Source: Pseudobacter ginsenosidimutans
GTDB lineage: Bacteria > Bacteroidota > Bacteroidia > Chitinophagales > Chitinophagaceae
Reading direction: 5' to 3'
DNA: 64,000 bases
Assembly: GCF_007970185.1 (NCBI RefSeq)
Contig: NZ_CP042431.1
Span: forward strand, 5,952,001-6,016,000
Both the position numbers and the translations under genes were made by a program. This document shows, piece after piece, positions 25,541-34,599 of this stretch. Every line of letters begins with the position of its first letter. Position 1 is the first letter of the stretch. The notes beneath the pieces were generated by a model that searched no databases, was not told the origin of the DNA, and worked only from the letters and a program-made list of their open reading frames with translations.

Positions 25541-27658
25541 TTAGGCATCCGATGCAGCGAGCGATTCCATCGAAGGCGAATGCGCGGGATCTGCATGGAT
25601 GATGGTTTTTTGATGTAAATATTGATAGGTCTCTACCTGACTCCGGACCTTCTTCTGCTTTCTGTCGCGCACATACCGGTTGCTCAGTTCATTGTCCAAA
25701 ATTCTGGCTTTTACATTATCCCGCAACTGAATTTCCAGTATATTTTTCAACACACGCCTGATCTTGTCGTCCAATATCGGGCAAGTGGCTTCCACACGGT
25801 GATCCAGGTTGCGCACCATCCAGTCGGCAGATGAAATATAAACCTTTTCATCGCCTCCATTGTGGAAAATAAATACCCTTGCATGTTCCAGGTACTCGTC
25901 AATTATACTGACTGCTTTCACGGGAATCTTGAATTTCTTGCTCTCGGAATACATGCAGAAGATACCGCGGATGATCAGGCGGATTTCCACACCGGCCCTT
26001 GCGGCATCATACAATTTATTGATCAGGTCCTCATCTGAGAGGGAGTTCATCTTGAGTGTGATGGATGCGGGCTTTTTGGCGCGCGCATTGCGGATCTCCT
26101 TATTCACGAGCTTGTACAGTTCCCGCCTGAGGCTGGTAGGGCAGGGGATCAGGGTTTTGCAGGCTTTGAGGAATTTATCGCCGTCTTTGGGGTTCTCCAG
26201 GTAATTGAAGATGCGGTTCACATCGGCCATGATGAACCGGTCAGAAGTGAGCAGGCAGTGATCGCCGTATACATGCGCTGTTTTCTCGTTGAGATTGCCG
26301 GTGCTCACGAAGCCGTAGTGAATGGTATGGTTGTTCACGCGCTTCTTGATCATGAGCAGTTTCGCGTGTACTTTCATGTTAGGTATGCCGATCAGTACTT
26401 TCACACCTTCTTCCTCCAGTCTTTCTTTCCATTCCAGGTTGGCTTCTTCATCAAAGCGGGCGCGGAGCTCCAGCATAACGGTCACCTGTTTGCCGTTGCG
26501 CACGGCATTGATGAGGGCGTTGATCACTTTGGAATTGGAAGCGAGGCGGTAGGCGGTGATCTTGATGGCCGTCACTTCCGGATCGATGGCGGCTTCACGC
26601 AGCAGATCGATCACGGGGTTGAAAGAGTGATATGGGAAATTGAGCATGATGTCTTTTTCCAGTACCACATCGGTCACACGCATGGTATGCTTCAGCAGCT
26701 GGTGCTGGAAGGGCTTCTTCCGCGCGCTCTTTTTCTGGAACACATCGGGGAAGTCCATAAAGTGACGGAAATTATGGATACGTCCGCCGGGGATCACGCT
26801 TTCCTTACGGCTGAGATTGAGTTTGCGGATGAGGAAGTCCAGCAGGCCATCGTCCATTTCCTTATCGTACACGAAGCGCACGGGCTTGCCTTTGCGTCGG
26901 TTGCGGAGGCCTTTTTCGATCTTCTGGATCATGGTAGTGCTCACATCATTGTCCAGGTCAATTTCAGCATCCTTGGTGATCTTGAATACCCAGGAGCCAA
27001 AACGATCGTAACCGAAATAGGAGAAGATGCTTTTGAGATTGAAGCGGATCACATCTTCCAATAAAATAATATGTTGTTCTCCTTCCGGTGAAGGCAACTT
27101 GCAGAAGCGGCCCACGGACTTGGAAGGAACTTCAATGAGCGAGTATTTGCGGCGCAGGCTCTGGTCGCGGCGGCTCAGCACCACACCGAGATACAATGAT
27201 TTCTCGCGCAGGTAGGGGAGCTGCGGAACGTTCTCCACCATGATGGGGATGATATTGGAACGGACCTCTTCTTCGAAATAGGTCTGTACGAATTTCTGCT
27301 GCTCTTTGTTGAGCTGTTTTTCGTTAACGAGGAAGATCTTTTCCTTTTCCAGTTCGCGGCGAACACTTTCCCAGATGGTGTTGAAAGATTGTTGCTGTTC
27401 CAGCACAACCTGCTGGATCTCGTCCAGGATCTTGCCGGGCGCCTGTTCCAGGTGCATATTTTTGAGCTTGCGGCCGAACTCGTTCATTCTTTTGAGGGTA
27501 GCTACACGAACACGAAAGAATTCATCCATATTGTTGGAGAAGATACCGAGGAACTTGATCCGTTCCCGGAGCGGTACAGTTGGGTCGGCGGCTTCCTGGA
27601 GCACACGGCCATTGAAGCTGAGCCAGCTGATATCTCTTGCGATTGTTTTGCGTTTCAT
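25541..27658 (-). CDS. ppk: Polyphosphate kinase 1
   Basis: A protein of 705 residues (start at the ATG at 27658; an ATG at 27667 would add three). It makes inorganic polyphosphate from ATP. It has the N-terminal domain (ISWLSFNGRVLQEAADPTVPL, FSNNMDEFFRVRVATLK), head domain and two C-terminal PLD-like domains with the autophosphorylated histidine in MKVHAKLLMI and the second catalytic histidine in NLDHRVEATCPI. The length is normal. It overlaps nothing and is followed by ppx after six bases. Confidence 0.95.
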   Translation of the reverse strand: MKRKTIARDISWLSFNGRVLQEAADPTVPLRERIKFLGIFSNNMDEFFRVRVATLKRMNEFGRKLKNMHLEQAPGKILDEIQQVVLEQQQSFNTIWESVRRELEKEKIFLVNEKQLNKEQQKFVQTYFEEEVRSNIIPIMVENVPQLPYLREKSLYLGVVLSRRDQSLRRKYSLIEVPSKSVGRFCKLPSPEGEQHIILLEDVIRFNLKSIFSYFGYDRFGSWVFKITKDAEIDLDNDVSTTMIQKIEKGLRNRRKGKPVRFVYDKEMDDGLLDFLIRKLNLSRKESVIPGGRIHNFRHFMDFPDVFQKKSARKKPFQHQLLKHTMRVTDVVLEKDIMLNFPYHSFNPVIDLLREAAIDPEVTAIKITAYRLASNSKVINALINAVRNGKQVTVMLELRARFDEEANLEWKERLEEEGVKVLIGIPNMKVHAKLLMIKKRVNNHTIHYGFVSTGNLNEKTAHVYGDHCLLTSDRFIMADVNRIFNYLENPKDGDKFLKACKTLIPCPTSLRRELYKLVNKEIRNARAKKPASITLKMNSLSDEDLINKLYDAARAGVEIRLIIRGIFCMYSESKKFKIPVKAVSIIDEYLEHARVFIFHNGGDEKVYISSADWMVRNLDHRVEATCPILDDKIRRVLKNILEIQLRDNVKARILDNELSNRYVRDRKQKKVRSQVETYQYLHQKTIIHADPAHSPSMESLAASDA

Positions 27659-27995
27659 GCTGAGCATTGGGTCAGGCGATTTTTGTCAAAGTTGGTGCGC
27701 CTGAAATCAACTTTAAATTAAGTAATTATTAATTATTTGCCTCAGAATCATGCAAGTAAGTTTCTGAGCGGGATAGGCAATCCCTAATGAAAAACGGAGA
27801 ATTCAGGAGTATTCGGCAAATGTACGTTGCGCCTCCTGCATTTTTGTGTATATTTGCGCCTTTGGCACTGGGAGTTAGGTGATTGAAAAGAGCGGGTTAT
27901 CCACAATGTTGATAATCATTATTTGAAAAATCAGCATTTTCTTTTTGATTATTAATTGCATTTACCGACCTTTGCCGTCCCAAAATTTTTAAGTC
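27659..27995. promoter_or_regulatory. Divergent promoter region ppk / rpmB
   Basis: A 337-nt AT-rich intergenic stretch between divergent genes. It holds the rpmB promoter at 27827-27856 and a perfect single DnaA-box-like word TTATCCACA at 27897-27905. No promoter was recognised for ppk on the minus strand. Confidence 0.6.
27827..27856 (+). promoter_or_regulatory. Bacteroidota-type promoter upstream of rpmB
   Basis: TTG at 27827-27829, 19 bases, then TATATTTG at 27849-27856, matching the -33/-7 consensus TTG and TAnnTTTG of this phylum. The start would be near 27862, leaving a leader of about 130 nt before rpmB. Confidence 0.75.
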
Positions 27996-28232
27996 ATGGC
28001 AAGAGTATGTCAGGTGACAGGTAAAGTTCCGGTAACCGGAAATCGTGTATCACACTCAAATATCAAGACAAAGCGCCGGTTTTTACCAAACCTGCAAGTG
28101 AAACGCTATTACCTCGCCGAAGAAGAAAAATGGATTACTTTGAAGCTCTCTACTGAGGCTATCCGCACAATCAACAAGAATGGTCTGATGAGTGTGGTGA
28201 AAGAACTGAGAGCAAGAGGAGAGAAGATCTAA
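27996..28232 (+). CDS. rpmB: 50S ribosomal protein L28
   Basis: A 78-residue basic protein starting [16 protein letters not shown], with the L28 features [14 protein letters not shown] and the C-terminal [10 protein letters not shown]. It has only one cysteine and so is the zinc-independent form. It begins the typical Bacteroidota run L28, L33, DUF4295, FtsY. Confidence 0.97.
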   Translation: MARVCQVTGKVPVTGNRVSHSNIKTKRRFLPNLQVKRYYLAEEEKWITLKLSTEAIRTINKNGLMSVVKELRARGEKI

Positions 28233-28261
28233 TTAATTAGTCAAATTTTCAATGTTCATAT

Positions 28262-28444
28262 ATGGCAAAGAAAGGTAACAGGGTACAGGTGATTCTGGAA
28301 TGTACCGAGCACAAGACCAGCGGTCAGCCCGGAACCAGCCGGTATATCACTACCAAAAACAAAAAGAACAATCCTGAGCGTATGGAGCTCAAGAAGTTCA
28401 ACCCGATCCTGAAGAAGGTTACGGTTCACAAAGAGATTAAATAA
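28262..28444 (+). CDS. rpmG: 50S ribosomal protein L33
   Basis: A 60-residue protein ([20 protein letters not shown], then [19 protein letters not shown]). It has a single cysteine, so it is the non-zinc form. It is 29 nt after rpmB, in the same transcript. Confidence 0.97.
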   Translation: MAKKGNRVQVILECTEHKTSGQPGTSRYITTKNKKNNPERMELKKFNPILKKVTVHKEIK

Positions 28445-28463
28445 TATCTTCAATTAAATAATC

Positions 28464-28637
28464 ATGGCAAAAGCAGCTTCCAAGAACGCGAAAGTGAAAG
28501 ATGCGAAAGCATCTGCTGAAGCGAAGAACTATACCAAAGTGATCCGTGCTGTTCGCAGTCCAAAGACCGGCGCCTATACTTTTAAAGAGGCGATCGTTCA
28601 CAAGGACAAGATCAAGGATTTCATGGCAAAAAAATAA
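28464..28637 (+). CDS. DUF4295 small ribosome-associated protein
   Basis: A 57-residue lysine/alanine-rich protein (MAKAASKNAKVKDAKASAEA, then YTKVIRAVRSPKTGAYTFKE and DFMAKK). This family is found next to L28 and L33 across Bacteroidota; it may be a ribosome-associated protein (inference). It follows rpmG by 19 nt in the same operon. The length is below common ORF cut-offs. Confidence 0.9.
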   Translation: MAKAASKNAKVKDAKASAEAKNYTKVIRAVRSPKTGAYTFKEAIVHKDKIKDFMAKK

Positions 28638-28658
28638 GTGGATAGTAAGTACAATATT

Positions 28659-28689
28659 AAAAGCTGTTCTCCGGCGAGGACGGCTTTTT
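28659..28689 (+). terminator. Terminator-like hairpin before ftsY
   Basis: AAAAGC...GGCTTTTT arms with the internal pair GTTCTC/GAGGAC, followed by a T run, 22 nt after the DUF4295 stop. It separates ftsY from the ribosomal genes, although partial read-through is likely. TATATTTG at 28696-28703 may be a weak -7 box for ftsY. Confidence 0.6.
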
Positions 28690-28717
28690 GTATTTTATAT
28701 TTGCACAAATTCTGAGT

Positions 28718-29683
28718 ATGGGATTTTTCGGAAAACTATTCGGTAAGAAGGAAAAAGAATCGCTCGACCAGGGATTGCAAAAAACCAAGGAAGGCTTTCT
28801 TTCCAAGATAACGAAGGCGATAGCAGGCAAAAGTACTGTTGATGATGAAGTGCTCGATAACCTCGAAGAAGCGCTCGTTAGCGCGGATGTAGGCATCGAC
28901 ACTACTGTTCAGATCATCAGCCGCATCGAGAAGCGCGTAGCCAAAGACAAATATCTTAATACCAGTGAGCTCAACGGGCTGCTGCAGCAGGAGATCGAAG
29001 CCGTACTGGTGGATGCCGACCAGGCCTCTTCCTACACCTTCGAATCAGAAATGCCAGCCAAACCCTATGTGATCCTGGTTGTAGGCGTGAATGGAGTAGG
29101 GAAGACCACAACTATCGGCAAACTGGCCTATAATTTCAAGAAGGCCGGTAAGTCGGTTTTGCTCGGCGCTGCTGACACTTTCCGTGCAGCTGCTGTTGAC
29201 CAGCTCACTATCTGGAGTGAGCGCGTGGGCGTTCCCATCGTAAAGCAGGCCATGGGCTCAGATCCCGCCTCTGTTGCTTTTGATACCGTTCAAAGCGGTG
29301 TGGCCAAAGGCTCGGATGTGGTGATCATCGATACCGCCGGCCGTTTGCACAACAAGGCGCACCTGATGGACGAGCTCAGCAAGATCAAACGCGTTATCCA
29401 GAAACATATCCCCGAAGCGCCACATGAAGTGCTGCTGGTACTGGATGGATCTACCGGACAGAACGCGCTGGAACAGGCCAAACATTTTACCGCTGCCACA
29501 GATGTATCTGCTCTCGCTATCACCAAGCTTGACGGCACTGCCAAAGGCGGCGTGGTATTGGCCATCGCCAACCAGTTCAAGATCCCCGTGAAATTCATCG
29601 GAGTGGGAGAGAAGATGGAAGACCTGCTGGTATTCGATAAACATGAGTTTGTTGACAGTCTGTTCAATCTCGATAAGAAGTAA
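28718..29683 (+). CDS. ftsY: Signal recognition particle receptor FtsY
   Basis: A 321-residue SRP-GTPase that docks ribosome-nascent chain complexes at the membrane. The start at 28718 ([14 protein letters not shown]) is preferred over 28688. The N domain is about residues 1-100; the G domain has [15 protein letters not shown] (P-loop), [30 protein letters not shown] and [10 protein letters not shown]. It lacks the long acidic A domain of E. coli, as is usual here. The amphipathic basic N-terminus may bind lipids. Confidence 0.96.
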   Translation: MGFFGKLFGKKEKESLDQGLQKTKEGFLSKITKAIAGKSTVDDEVLDNLEEALVSADVGIDTTVQIISRIEKRVAKDKYLNTSELNGLLQQEIEAVLVDADQASSYTFESEMPAKPYVILVVGVNGVGKTTTIGKLAYNFKKAGKSVLLGAADTFRAAAVDQLTIWSERVGVPIVKQAMGSDPASVAFDTVQSGVAKGSDVVIIDTAGRLHNKAHLMDELSKIKRVIQKHIPEAPHEVLLVLDGSTGQNALEQAKHFTAATDVSALAITKLDGTAKGGVVLAIANQFKIPVKFIGVGEKMEDLLVFDKHEFVDSLFNLDKK

Positions 29684-29704
29684 TCTTTCAATAAATATTT
29701 TTGC

Positions 29705-29734
29705 AAGGGCCGGCCTTATCAGGTTGGCCCTTTT
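29705..29734 (+). terminator. Intrinsic terminator after ftsY
   Basis: Stem AAGGGCCGGCC / GGTTGGCCCTT around TTATCA, followed by TTTT, 21 nt downstream of the ftsY stop. Confidence 0.8.
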
Positions 29735-29841
29735 ACTTTCGCAGCCGCCAGTTATTCGGCTCCGGGGAGTGATGGATATTTGTTCGCCTCCGGTGAGCGG
29801 CTGCCTTACCCTAACAGTGTCGCCTATACGCAATAAAAAAG

Positions 29842-29865
29842 GAAGACCGGTAAATGCCGGTCTTC
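29842..29865. terminator. Hairpin between ftsY and EVE gene
   Basis: Stem GAAGACCGG / CCGGTCTTC with the loop TAAATG, flanked by A runs at the left and TTTTTT 16 bases to the right. It may terminate transcription in either direction. Confidence 0.5.
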
Positions 29866-30072
29866 GATAGTGAGCTTTTTTAGCTCCTGGGTAACACCAC
29901 ATGATCGGTTAGGTAATTTCTTACCTGAATAGTTTTTTGACGGGGAAATGATTGGTTGGGGAGTTGGCAGTAATACTTACGGCCGGCAGGCCCTGGTTGG
30001 ATTTTTTATGGATAAATTTTTTCCCGGTACATTTGCTGTACATACTATTCATATTACCGCAATTGCTTTATT

Positions 30073-30486
30073 ATGGCTTACTGGCTGGTGAAATCGGAAC
30101 CATTCAAATATTCATGGGATCAGTTTGTAAAAGACAAAAAGACCTTCTGGGATGGGGTGCGCAACTATGCTGCCCGAAATTTTCTCAGGGACATGAAAAA
30201 AGGGGATCAGGTATTTTTCTACCACAGCAATGAAGGACTGGAGATTGTAGGCATTGCCCGCGTTGCCAAAGAGTCTTACCAGGATCCCACCACCGATGAG
30301 GATGCATGGGTAGTGGTTGACCTGGAACCGGTAAAGCGATTAGCCCACCCCGTTAGCCTGAAACAGATCAAGGCTGAGCCCCGTCTGGCCTCCATGGCGC
30401 TCATCAAACTCAGCCGTCTTTCCGTTAGTCCCGTCACCCCGGCGGAATGGAAAGTGATCCTTGAACTGGCAGGCGACAAGGGTTAA
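30073..30486 (+). CDS. EVE domain protein
   Basis: A 137-residue protein that starts MAYWLVKSEPFKYSWDQF, the hallmark start of EVE domain proteins, with WDGVRNYAARNFLRDMKKGD and HSNEGLEIVGIARV. EVE is a PUA-fold module that binds modified nucleic acid bases; stand-alone versions may act in RNA or methylated-DNA recognition. It has no close operon partner. Another possible PUA-like reader lies in the McrB at 42306-44867 (inference). Confidence 0.9.
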   Translation: MAYWLVKSEPFKYSWDQFVKDKKTFWDGVRNYAARNFLRDMKKGDQVFFYHSNEGLEIVGIARVAKESYQDPTTDEDAWVVVDLEPVKRLAHPVSLKQIKAEPRLASMALIKLSRLSVSPVTPAEWKVILELAGDKG

Positions 30487-30593
30487 ACCCTTTTTAACAA
30501 GTTTACCGGGTTACATGCTGCGGGTAACTGGAATCAATTTGTGTAAAATCACTTACACAGGCATCTCAGTTATACCACTTTAAAAATTGCAGT

Positions 30594-31568
30594 ATGAAAA
30601 CCTTCCTTACTGTATCAGCGTTCGCGCTGGTACTGGCATCATCTTGCCAAAACGCAGCTGAAAAAGCACCTGCTGACACGGTAATGTCCATCGCGCCGCA
30701 AAAAGCTGAAGAAGCATCCCCTGAGCTTTTTGATGCAGCATCAGACACCATTGCAGAGCGGGCTCCCTCTCCGGAGCAAGAGTCCGGCAATCAAACCGGT
30801 CAGCAACCCGGACAAAAACAAAAGCCAGCTCCCGCACCTCCCGCACCTGTGCGATCCGACTGGAACAAAAAGATCATCAAGAACGCCAGCCTGGAACTGG
30901 AAATAAAGAATTTCAAGGAATTCGAAAGACTTGTAAGCGCCATTACGGGTAAGTATGCAGGTTATATCGCCGAAGAGAACCAGGAAAGCTCCGATTACAA
31001 GCTGCAGTCCAAAGTCAATATCCGTGTGCCGGTGGATTTGTTCGAACAGGCAGTGAATGAATTCACCGGTAATGCAGAAAAGATCCTTACCAAAAATATT
31101 ACCAGTAAAGATGTGACAGGTGAAGTGGTGGATGTTCGCTCCCGGCTGGAAGCCAAGCGCCAGGCTCGTTTGCGTTACCTGGAACTGATGAAGCAGGCAA
31201 AGAATATGGAAGAGGTTTTCCAGGTACAGAAAGAAGTGGACGAGATCCAGGAAGAGATCGAAGCGGCTGCCGGCAGGATGGGGTATCTCAATCATTCATC
31301 TGCCTACAGTACCATCCAGCTTGTTTATTTCCAGATCCTGAACCCTGACCTGGTGAATAACAACAACCATGAGCCTTCTTTTGGAACCCGTGTTCTGGAT
31401 GCATTCGGAGCAGGATTCAAATGGCTGGGCGATGTAATGGTGGCATTGATCACACTATGGCCTATGATCCTGGGTGTGGGACTGGTAGTGTACGCTGTGA
31501 GGAAGACAATCAGGCGGAATCGAACCAAACCCACTGCCAGTGCAGTTGTGGACCCGGTGAATGTTTGA
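30594..31568 (+). CDS. DUF4349 lipoprotein
   Basis: A 324-residue lipoprotein (MKTFLTVSAFALVLASSC, lipobox Cys at residue 18). A proline/glutamine-rich linker (about 60-85) leads to the DUF4349 domain with a coiled-coil-like helical middle (LEAKRQARLRYLELMKQAK, EIQEEIEAAAGRMGYL). A C-terminal membrane helix (LITLWPMILGVGLVVYAV) ends in a basic tail, so it could span the envelope. Function unknown in this family. Confidence 0.85.
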   Translation: MKTFLTVSAFALVLASSCQNAAEKAPADTVMSIAPQKAEEASPELFDAASDTIAERAPSPEQESGNQTGQQPGQKQKPAPAPPAPVRSDWNKKIIKNASLELEIKNFKEFERLVSAITGKYAGYIAEENQESSDYKLQSKVNIRVPVDLFEQAVNEFTGNAEKILTKNITSKDVTGEVVDVRSRLEAKRQARLRYLELMKQAKNMEEVFQVQKEVDEIQEEIEAAAGRMGYLNHSSAYSTIQLVYFQILNPDLVNNNNHEPSFGTRVLDAFGAGFKWLGDVMVALITLWPMILGVGLVVYAVRKTIRRNRTKPTASAVVDPVNV

Positions 31569-31602
31569 TGGGCGCAGTTGGCATATGGTAATAAGAATTT
31601 TG

Positions 31603-31653
31603 TCGCCCCAACAGATCAGACAGGTATTGAATCCTCTGATCTGTTGGAGGCGA
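31603..31653 (+). terminator. Strong intrinsic terminator
   Basis: Stem TCGCCCCAACAGATCAGA (31603-31620) with TCTGATCTGTTGGAGGCGA (31635-31653), followed by a T6 run. It stops transcription after the DUF4349 gene. Confidence 0.9.
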
Positions 31654-31793
31654 TTTTTTGGGCAGGCAATCAGTTCAATTTCCTGTAAATTAAAACTTAC
31701 CTTAACCATCACTGTTAGCAGTGGACTGTTGCCAGATACAAGTTCCACAGGCCGCTGAAATTTCGTAAATTGAAGTCTGATAACACAAGCTTC

Positions 31794-32483
31794 ATGTCAA
31801 AGAAAAAATTAGTGGTACTTACCGGCGCCGGCATCAGCGCGGAGAGCGGATTGAAAACATTCAGGGACAGTGATGGCCTCTGGGAAGGATATGATGTAAG
31901 GGAAGTGGCTACGCCCCGCGCCTGGAGGAAGAACCCATCGCTGGTGCTCGACTTCTACAATATGCGCCGCAAGAACGTGATCGATGCAAAACCCAATGCA
32001 GCGCATTTCGGTCTGGCTGATCTGCAGAATGATTTCGATGTACAGATCATCACCCAAAACATAGACGACCTGCATGAACGTGCCGGCTCTGAAAAAATAC
32101 TTCACCTCCATGGCGAGATCCTCAAAATGCGCAGCGTGGGCGATGAATCGCTGATCTATCCCATTACCGGTGATATCAATATCGGCGATCTGGCGGAAGA
32201 TGGCGAACAGCTTCGTCCGCATATCGTTTGGTTTGAAGAACCTGTGCCAATGATCGCTGAGGCTGTACCGTTAGTGAAGGCTGCCGATATCTTTGTGGTG
32301 GTTGGCACTTCGCTGGTGGTGTATCCTGCAGCGGGACTGGTGGACTTTGTTCAACCGAGGGTTCCGAAATATATCGTTGATAAGAAGATCCCTTCAACGG
32401 AAGGCTTCTATGGCGTTCATCCTATTGAAATGCCGGCAACAACCGGGGTTGAGGAATTGATGCGGATACTTCGTGGAGAATAA
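31794..32483 (+). CDS. cobB: Sirtuin-type NAD-dependent protein deacylase (CobB-like)
   Basis: A 229-residue sirtuin; the start at 31794 (MSKKKLVVLTGAG) is set by the family start. It has the NAD pocket GAGISAESGLKTFRD, the catalytic His in LHLHGEILK, the TQNIDDLHERAG motif and VVGTSLVVYPAAGL. The Y-x-x-R pair in FYNMRRK is the one linked with desuccinylase/deacylase activity. The two CxxC zinc-binding pairs of most sirtuins are absent: the region after HGEILKMR lacks cysteines. Zinc-less sirtuins occur in this phylum. It removes acyl groups from lysines in the cytoplasm (inference). Confidence 0.92.
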   Translation: MSKKKLVVLTGAGISAESGLKTFRDSDGLWEGYDVREVATPRAWRKNPSLVLDFYNMRRKNVIDAKPNAAHFGLADLQNDFDVQIITQNIDDLHERAGSEKILHLHGEILKMRSVGDESLIYPITGDINIGDLAEDGEQLRPHIVWFEEPVPMIAEAVPLVKAADIFVVVGTSLVVYPAAGLVDFVQPRVPKYIVDKKIPSTEGFYGVHPIEMPATTGVEELMRILRGE

Positions 32484-32502
32484 TATTCCATTTGATTTTG
32501 TT

Positions 32503-32651
32503 TGTTTGAGAGGGTATGAAATGCCGGTTGGAAAACGAACCGGCGCTTGGGTGGCTTTGATCAACTGTTGTTGGTTGGATGGAACAGGGGAATGCTAATG
32601 AGCTTTTTCGCTTACGTTTTCAAGGCCTCCATTTCAGACCCCGCTCAAACA
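32503..32651 (+). repeat. Repeat family 1, element C (149 nt hairpin)
   Basis: Arms TGTTTGAG-A-GGGTATGAAATG and CATTTCAGACCCCGCTCAAACA are complementary with a few bulges. The left block (GAAAACGAACCGGCGC) and right block (TCGCTTACGTTTTCAAGGCC) correspond to those of A, B and D. It lies between convergent genes. Confidence 0.85.
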
Positions 32652-32711
32652 ATGGGCTGCGGAACTGTGCCGGAGTTAATTATTTCAAGATTTAGATTTC
32701 TTCACTTCATA

Positions 32712-34027
32712 TCAGGCTTCTTCTTCGTGGAAGATGATACCGTTCTGGTACAATTCTTTCAGCACAGGTTCATAGATCTCCGGCAGGATAGGAATGTGGA
32801 GACCTGTGAGTTTTATTTCATTTAGAAGAATTAGTTTGGCGGCAATACCTAGTGGCAGTCCAACCGTTTTTGCCATGGCCGTGCGAAGCTGGTCTTCTCC
32901 TTTCACTAACAGACAGCTTTTAATGTGCTGGATCTGACCGTTAAGAAGATAGTCTATTTCATGTAACATCACGATCATGTCTTTGTCGTGCGAAGCCAAT
33001 ACCAGCTTTTGTTCCAGGGCAAACTGAAGTACGTCGGCGGCAGTGCAGAGGCCCTTGTTGATACGTGTTGCTTCATCATTCAGTCCAAGAAAATCGAGTT
33101 GCTGATAGAATGGATCTTCTTTGGAGAGAGCGGCAATCACATCTGTTGTATCGTGTACCCTGAAATGTTCACGGAAGAATGCGGAAAGCGGGAGACCATC
33201 TGTATTGTACATGACTGTTTCATCTGTAAGGTGCAGCCAGATGATCTGCTTCCAGCCTGCATTGAAAGCTGGGTAACGGAGCGTGGTGCGGAGAAAGGTG
33301 AGCGATTCCTCAAGTCCGTATATGGGGATGTAACTTAACGAGTCGCGGTTCGCATACCAGGCAAGCTCTCCAAGACCAGGCGTTTGCACAGTATTGTTGA
33401 CATTGAATAAAGCCGTGTAAGGGATTTCCACTTTTTCATTATTCTCCTTGTATACAGCGCCTGCCTTACCAGCCATTACCACGTTGCGCGGGTTCCAGCT
33501 GATCTTGTAATGCCAGGGGTTGTTATCGCTTTCAGGAGCTACCAGTCCCCGCAATGCGATTTGAAAGAAGTGATGGCGCCGCCTTTGGCGCGGATGGCAC
33601 TGATCAGTTGCATCGCACTCATATGATCAATGCCGGGATCCAGGCCCATCTCACAGAGAAAGAACAATCCTTTTGCTGCGATCTCATCTTTCAGCGCTTT
33701 TATCTTTTCATCCACATAAGAAGCTGTGAGCAGGTGCTTACCATACTGAACACAATCCTTGGCTACCAGGTAATGCAGGAATGGCGGCAACAGCGAGATC
33801 ACGATATCTGCGGAGTATACCAGCGCGCGCCTGGCTTCGTCCTGCTCCACATTGATGGCAACGGCTTTCACGTGTGGCGCACCGGCCGTTTTTGAGCTGG
33901 CAAGTTCAAGGTTTCCATCCACAACGGTAAGCGCCCAACGATGCGTATCCGTTTCCTTTATGAGGTAATCGATCAGGCATGTAGCTGACTTTCCTGCACC
34001 GAAGACGAGAATATGCTTCATTGGCAC
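32712..34027 (-). pseudogene. Saccharopine-dehydrogenase-like gene, frameshifted
   Basis: Two overlapping frames encode one protein of about 440 residues. The N-terminal half (34027 down to about 33550) starts MPMKHILVFGAGKSATCLIDYL, a Rossmann NAD(P) motif, and ends SFKSHCG before a stop. The other half (from 33546 down) continues GLVAPESDNNPWHYKISWNP in the next frame, typical of saccharopine dehydrogenases. The break is at CCCC (33547-33550; GGGG on the coding strand), where a fifth G restores the frame. The family makes or splits saccharopine between lysine and 2-oxoglutarate. Probably intact in the cell. Confidence 0.75.
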
Positions 34028-34121
34028 AAGATAGTAAAAACGGTAATAGGGGGAAATGGGAGCAATCGCAGGAATGGCAGCTATTGTTGAAGTGTGGATA
34101 TTGCAGCGCTGCCTGTAACAA

Positions 34122-34433
34122 TTATTGGTGGAGTGTGATCACACCAATATCAGTGGTCTGACGGTCTTGAACCTGCACCTCCACATCCCTATCTTTTAAT
34201 GGAGATCTGGCATCGATACGGAGTTTCCAGGTGCCTGGTTTGAGATTGCAGGTGAAGGCTCCATTATCTGAGAAAATCCTTGTAGTATCATTACCCTGAA
34301 TGGCCCAGATGGTCTTGGCTCCATAGCTCGGCTGAATACTACCGGTAACGGATGCGTGTTGCATGGCCCTGAAGGCATGCAGACTGGCTACCGCTATGAT
34401 GATGGCAATAAGCGTGGCAAGAGTATTCTTCAT
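34122..34433 (-). CDS. Small exported carboxypeptidase-regulatory-like protein
   Basis: A 103-residue protein with a hydrophobic N-terminus (MKNTLATLIAIIIAVASLHA) and a beta-sandwich-like body (VTGSIQPSYGAKTIWAIQGN, GTWKLRIDARSPLKD) resembling the carboxypeptidase regulatory-like or DUF2012-type fold. Periplasmic or surface location is likely. It follows the saccharopine gene by 94 nt upstream on the same strand. No partner is clear. Confidence 0.7.
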   Translation of the reverse strand: MKNTLATLIAIIIAVASLHAFRAMQHASVTGSIQPSYGAKTIWAIQGNDTTRIFSDNGAFTCNLKPGTWKLRIDARSPLKDRDVEVQVQDRQTTDIGVITLHQ

Positions 34434-34599
34434 GGCGTACGTGTTTTTATTTAGAGAAGAATAAACTATTCATTTATCAGCAAGTTACTGAAGGTCAGGA
34501 TGAAATGGGTTGGTTTTAATACGTTTTTAATCCTTACCGGGGTGTTCGGGTAGTCTGCATCGTGATAATGCAGGATATAGCGGGAAGGGGCATACGCAA

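Larger units (their letters stand above)
29684..30072. other. Intergenic region with two hairpins
   Basis: No credible gene is present in the 389 nt. It contains an ftsY terminator (29705-29734) and a hairpin (29842-29865). A TACATTTG box at 30028-30035 is a possible -7 element for the EVE gene, without a clear -33 partner. Confidence 0.6.
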
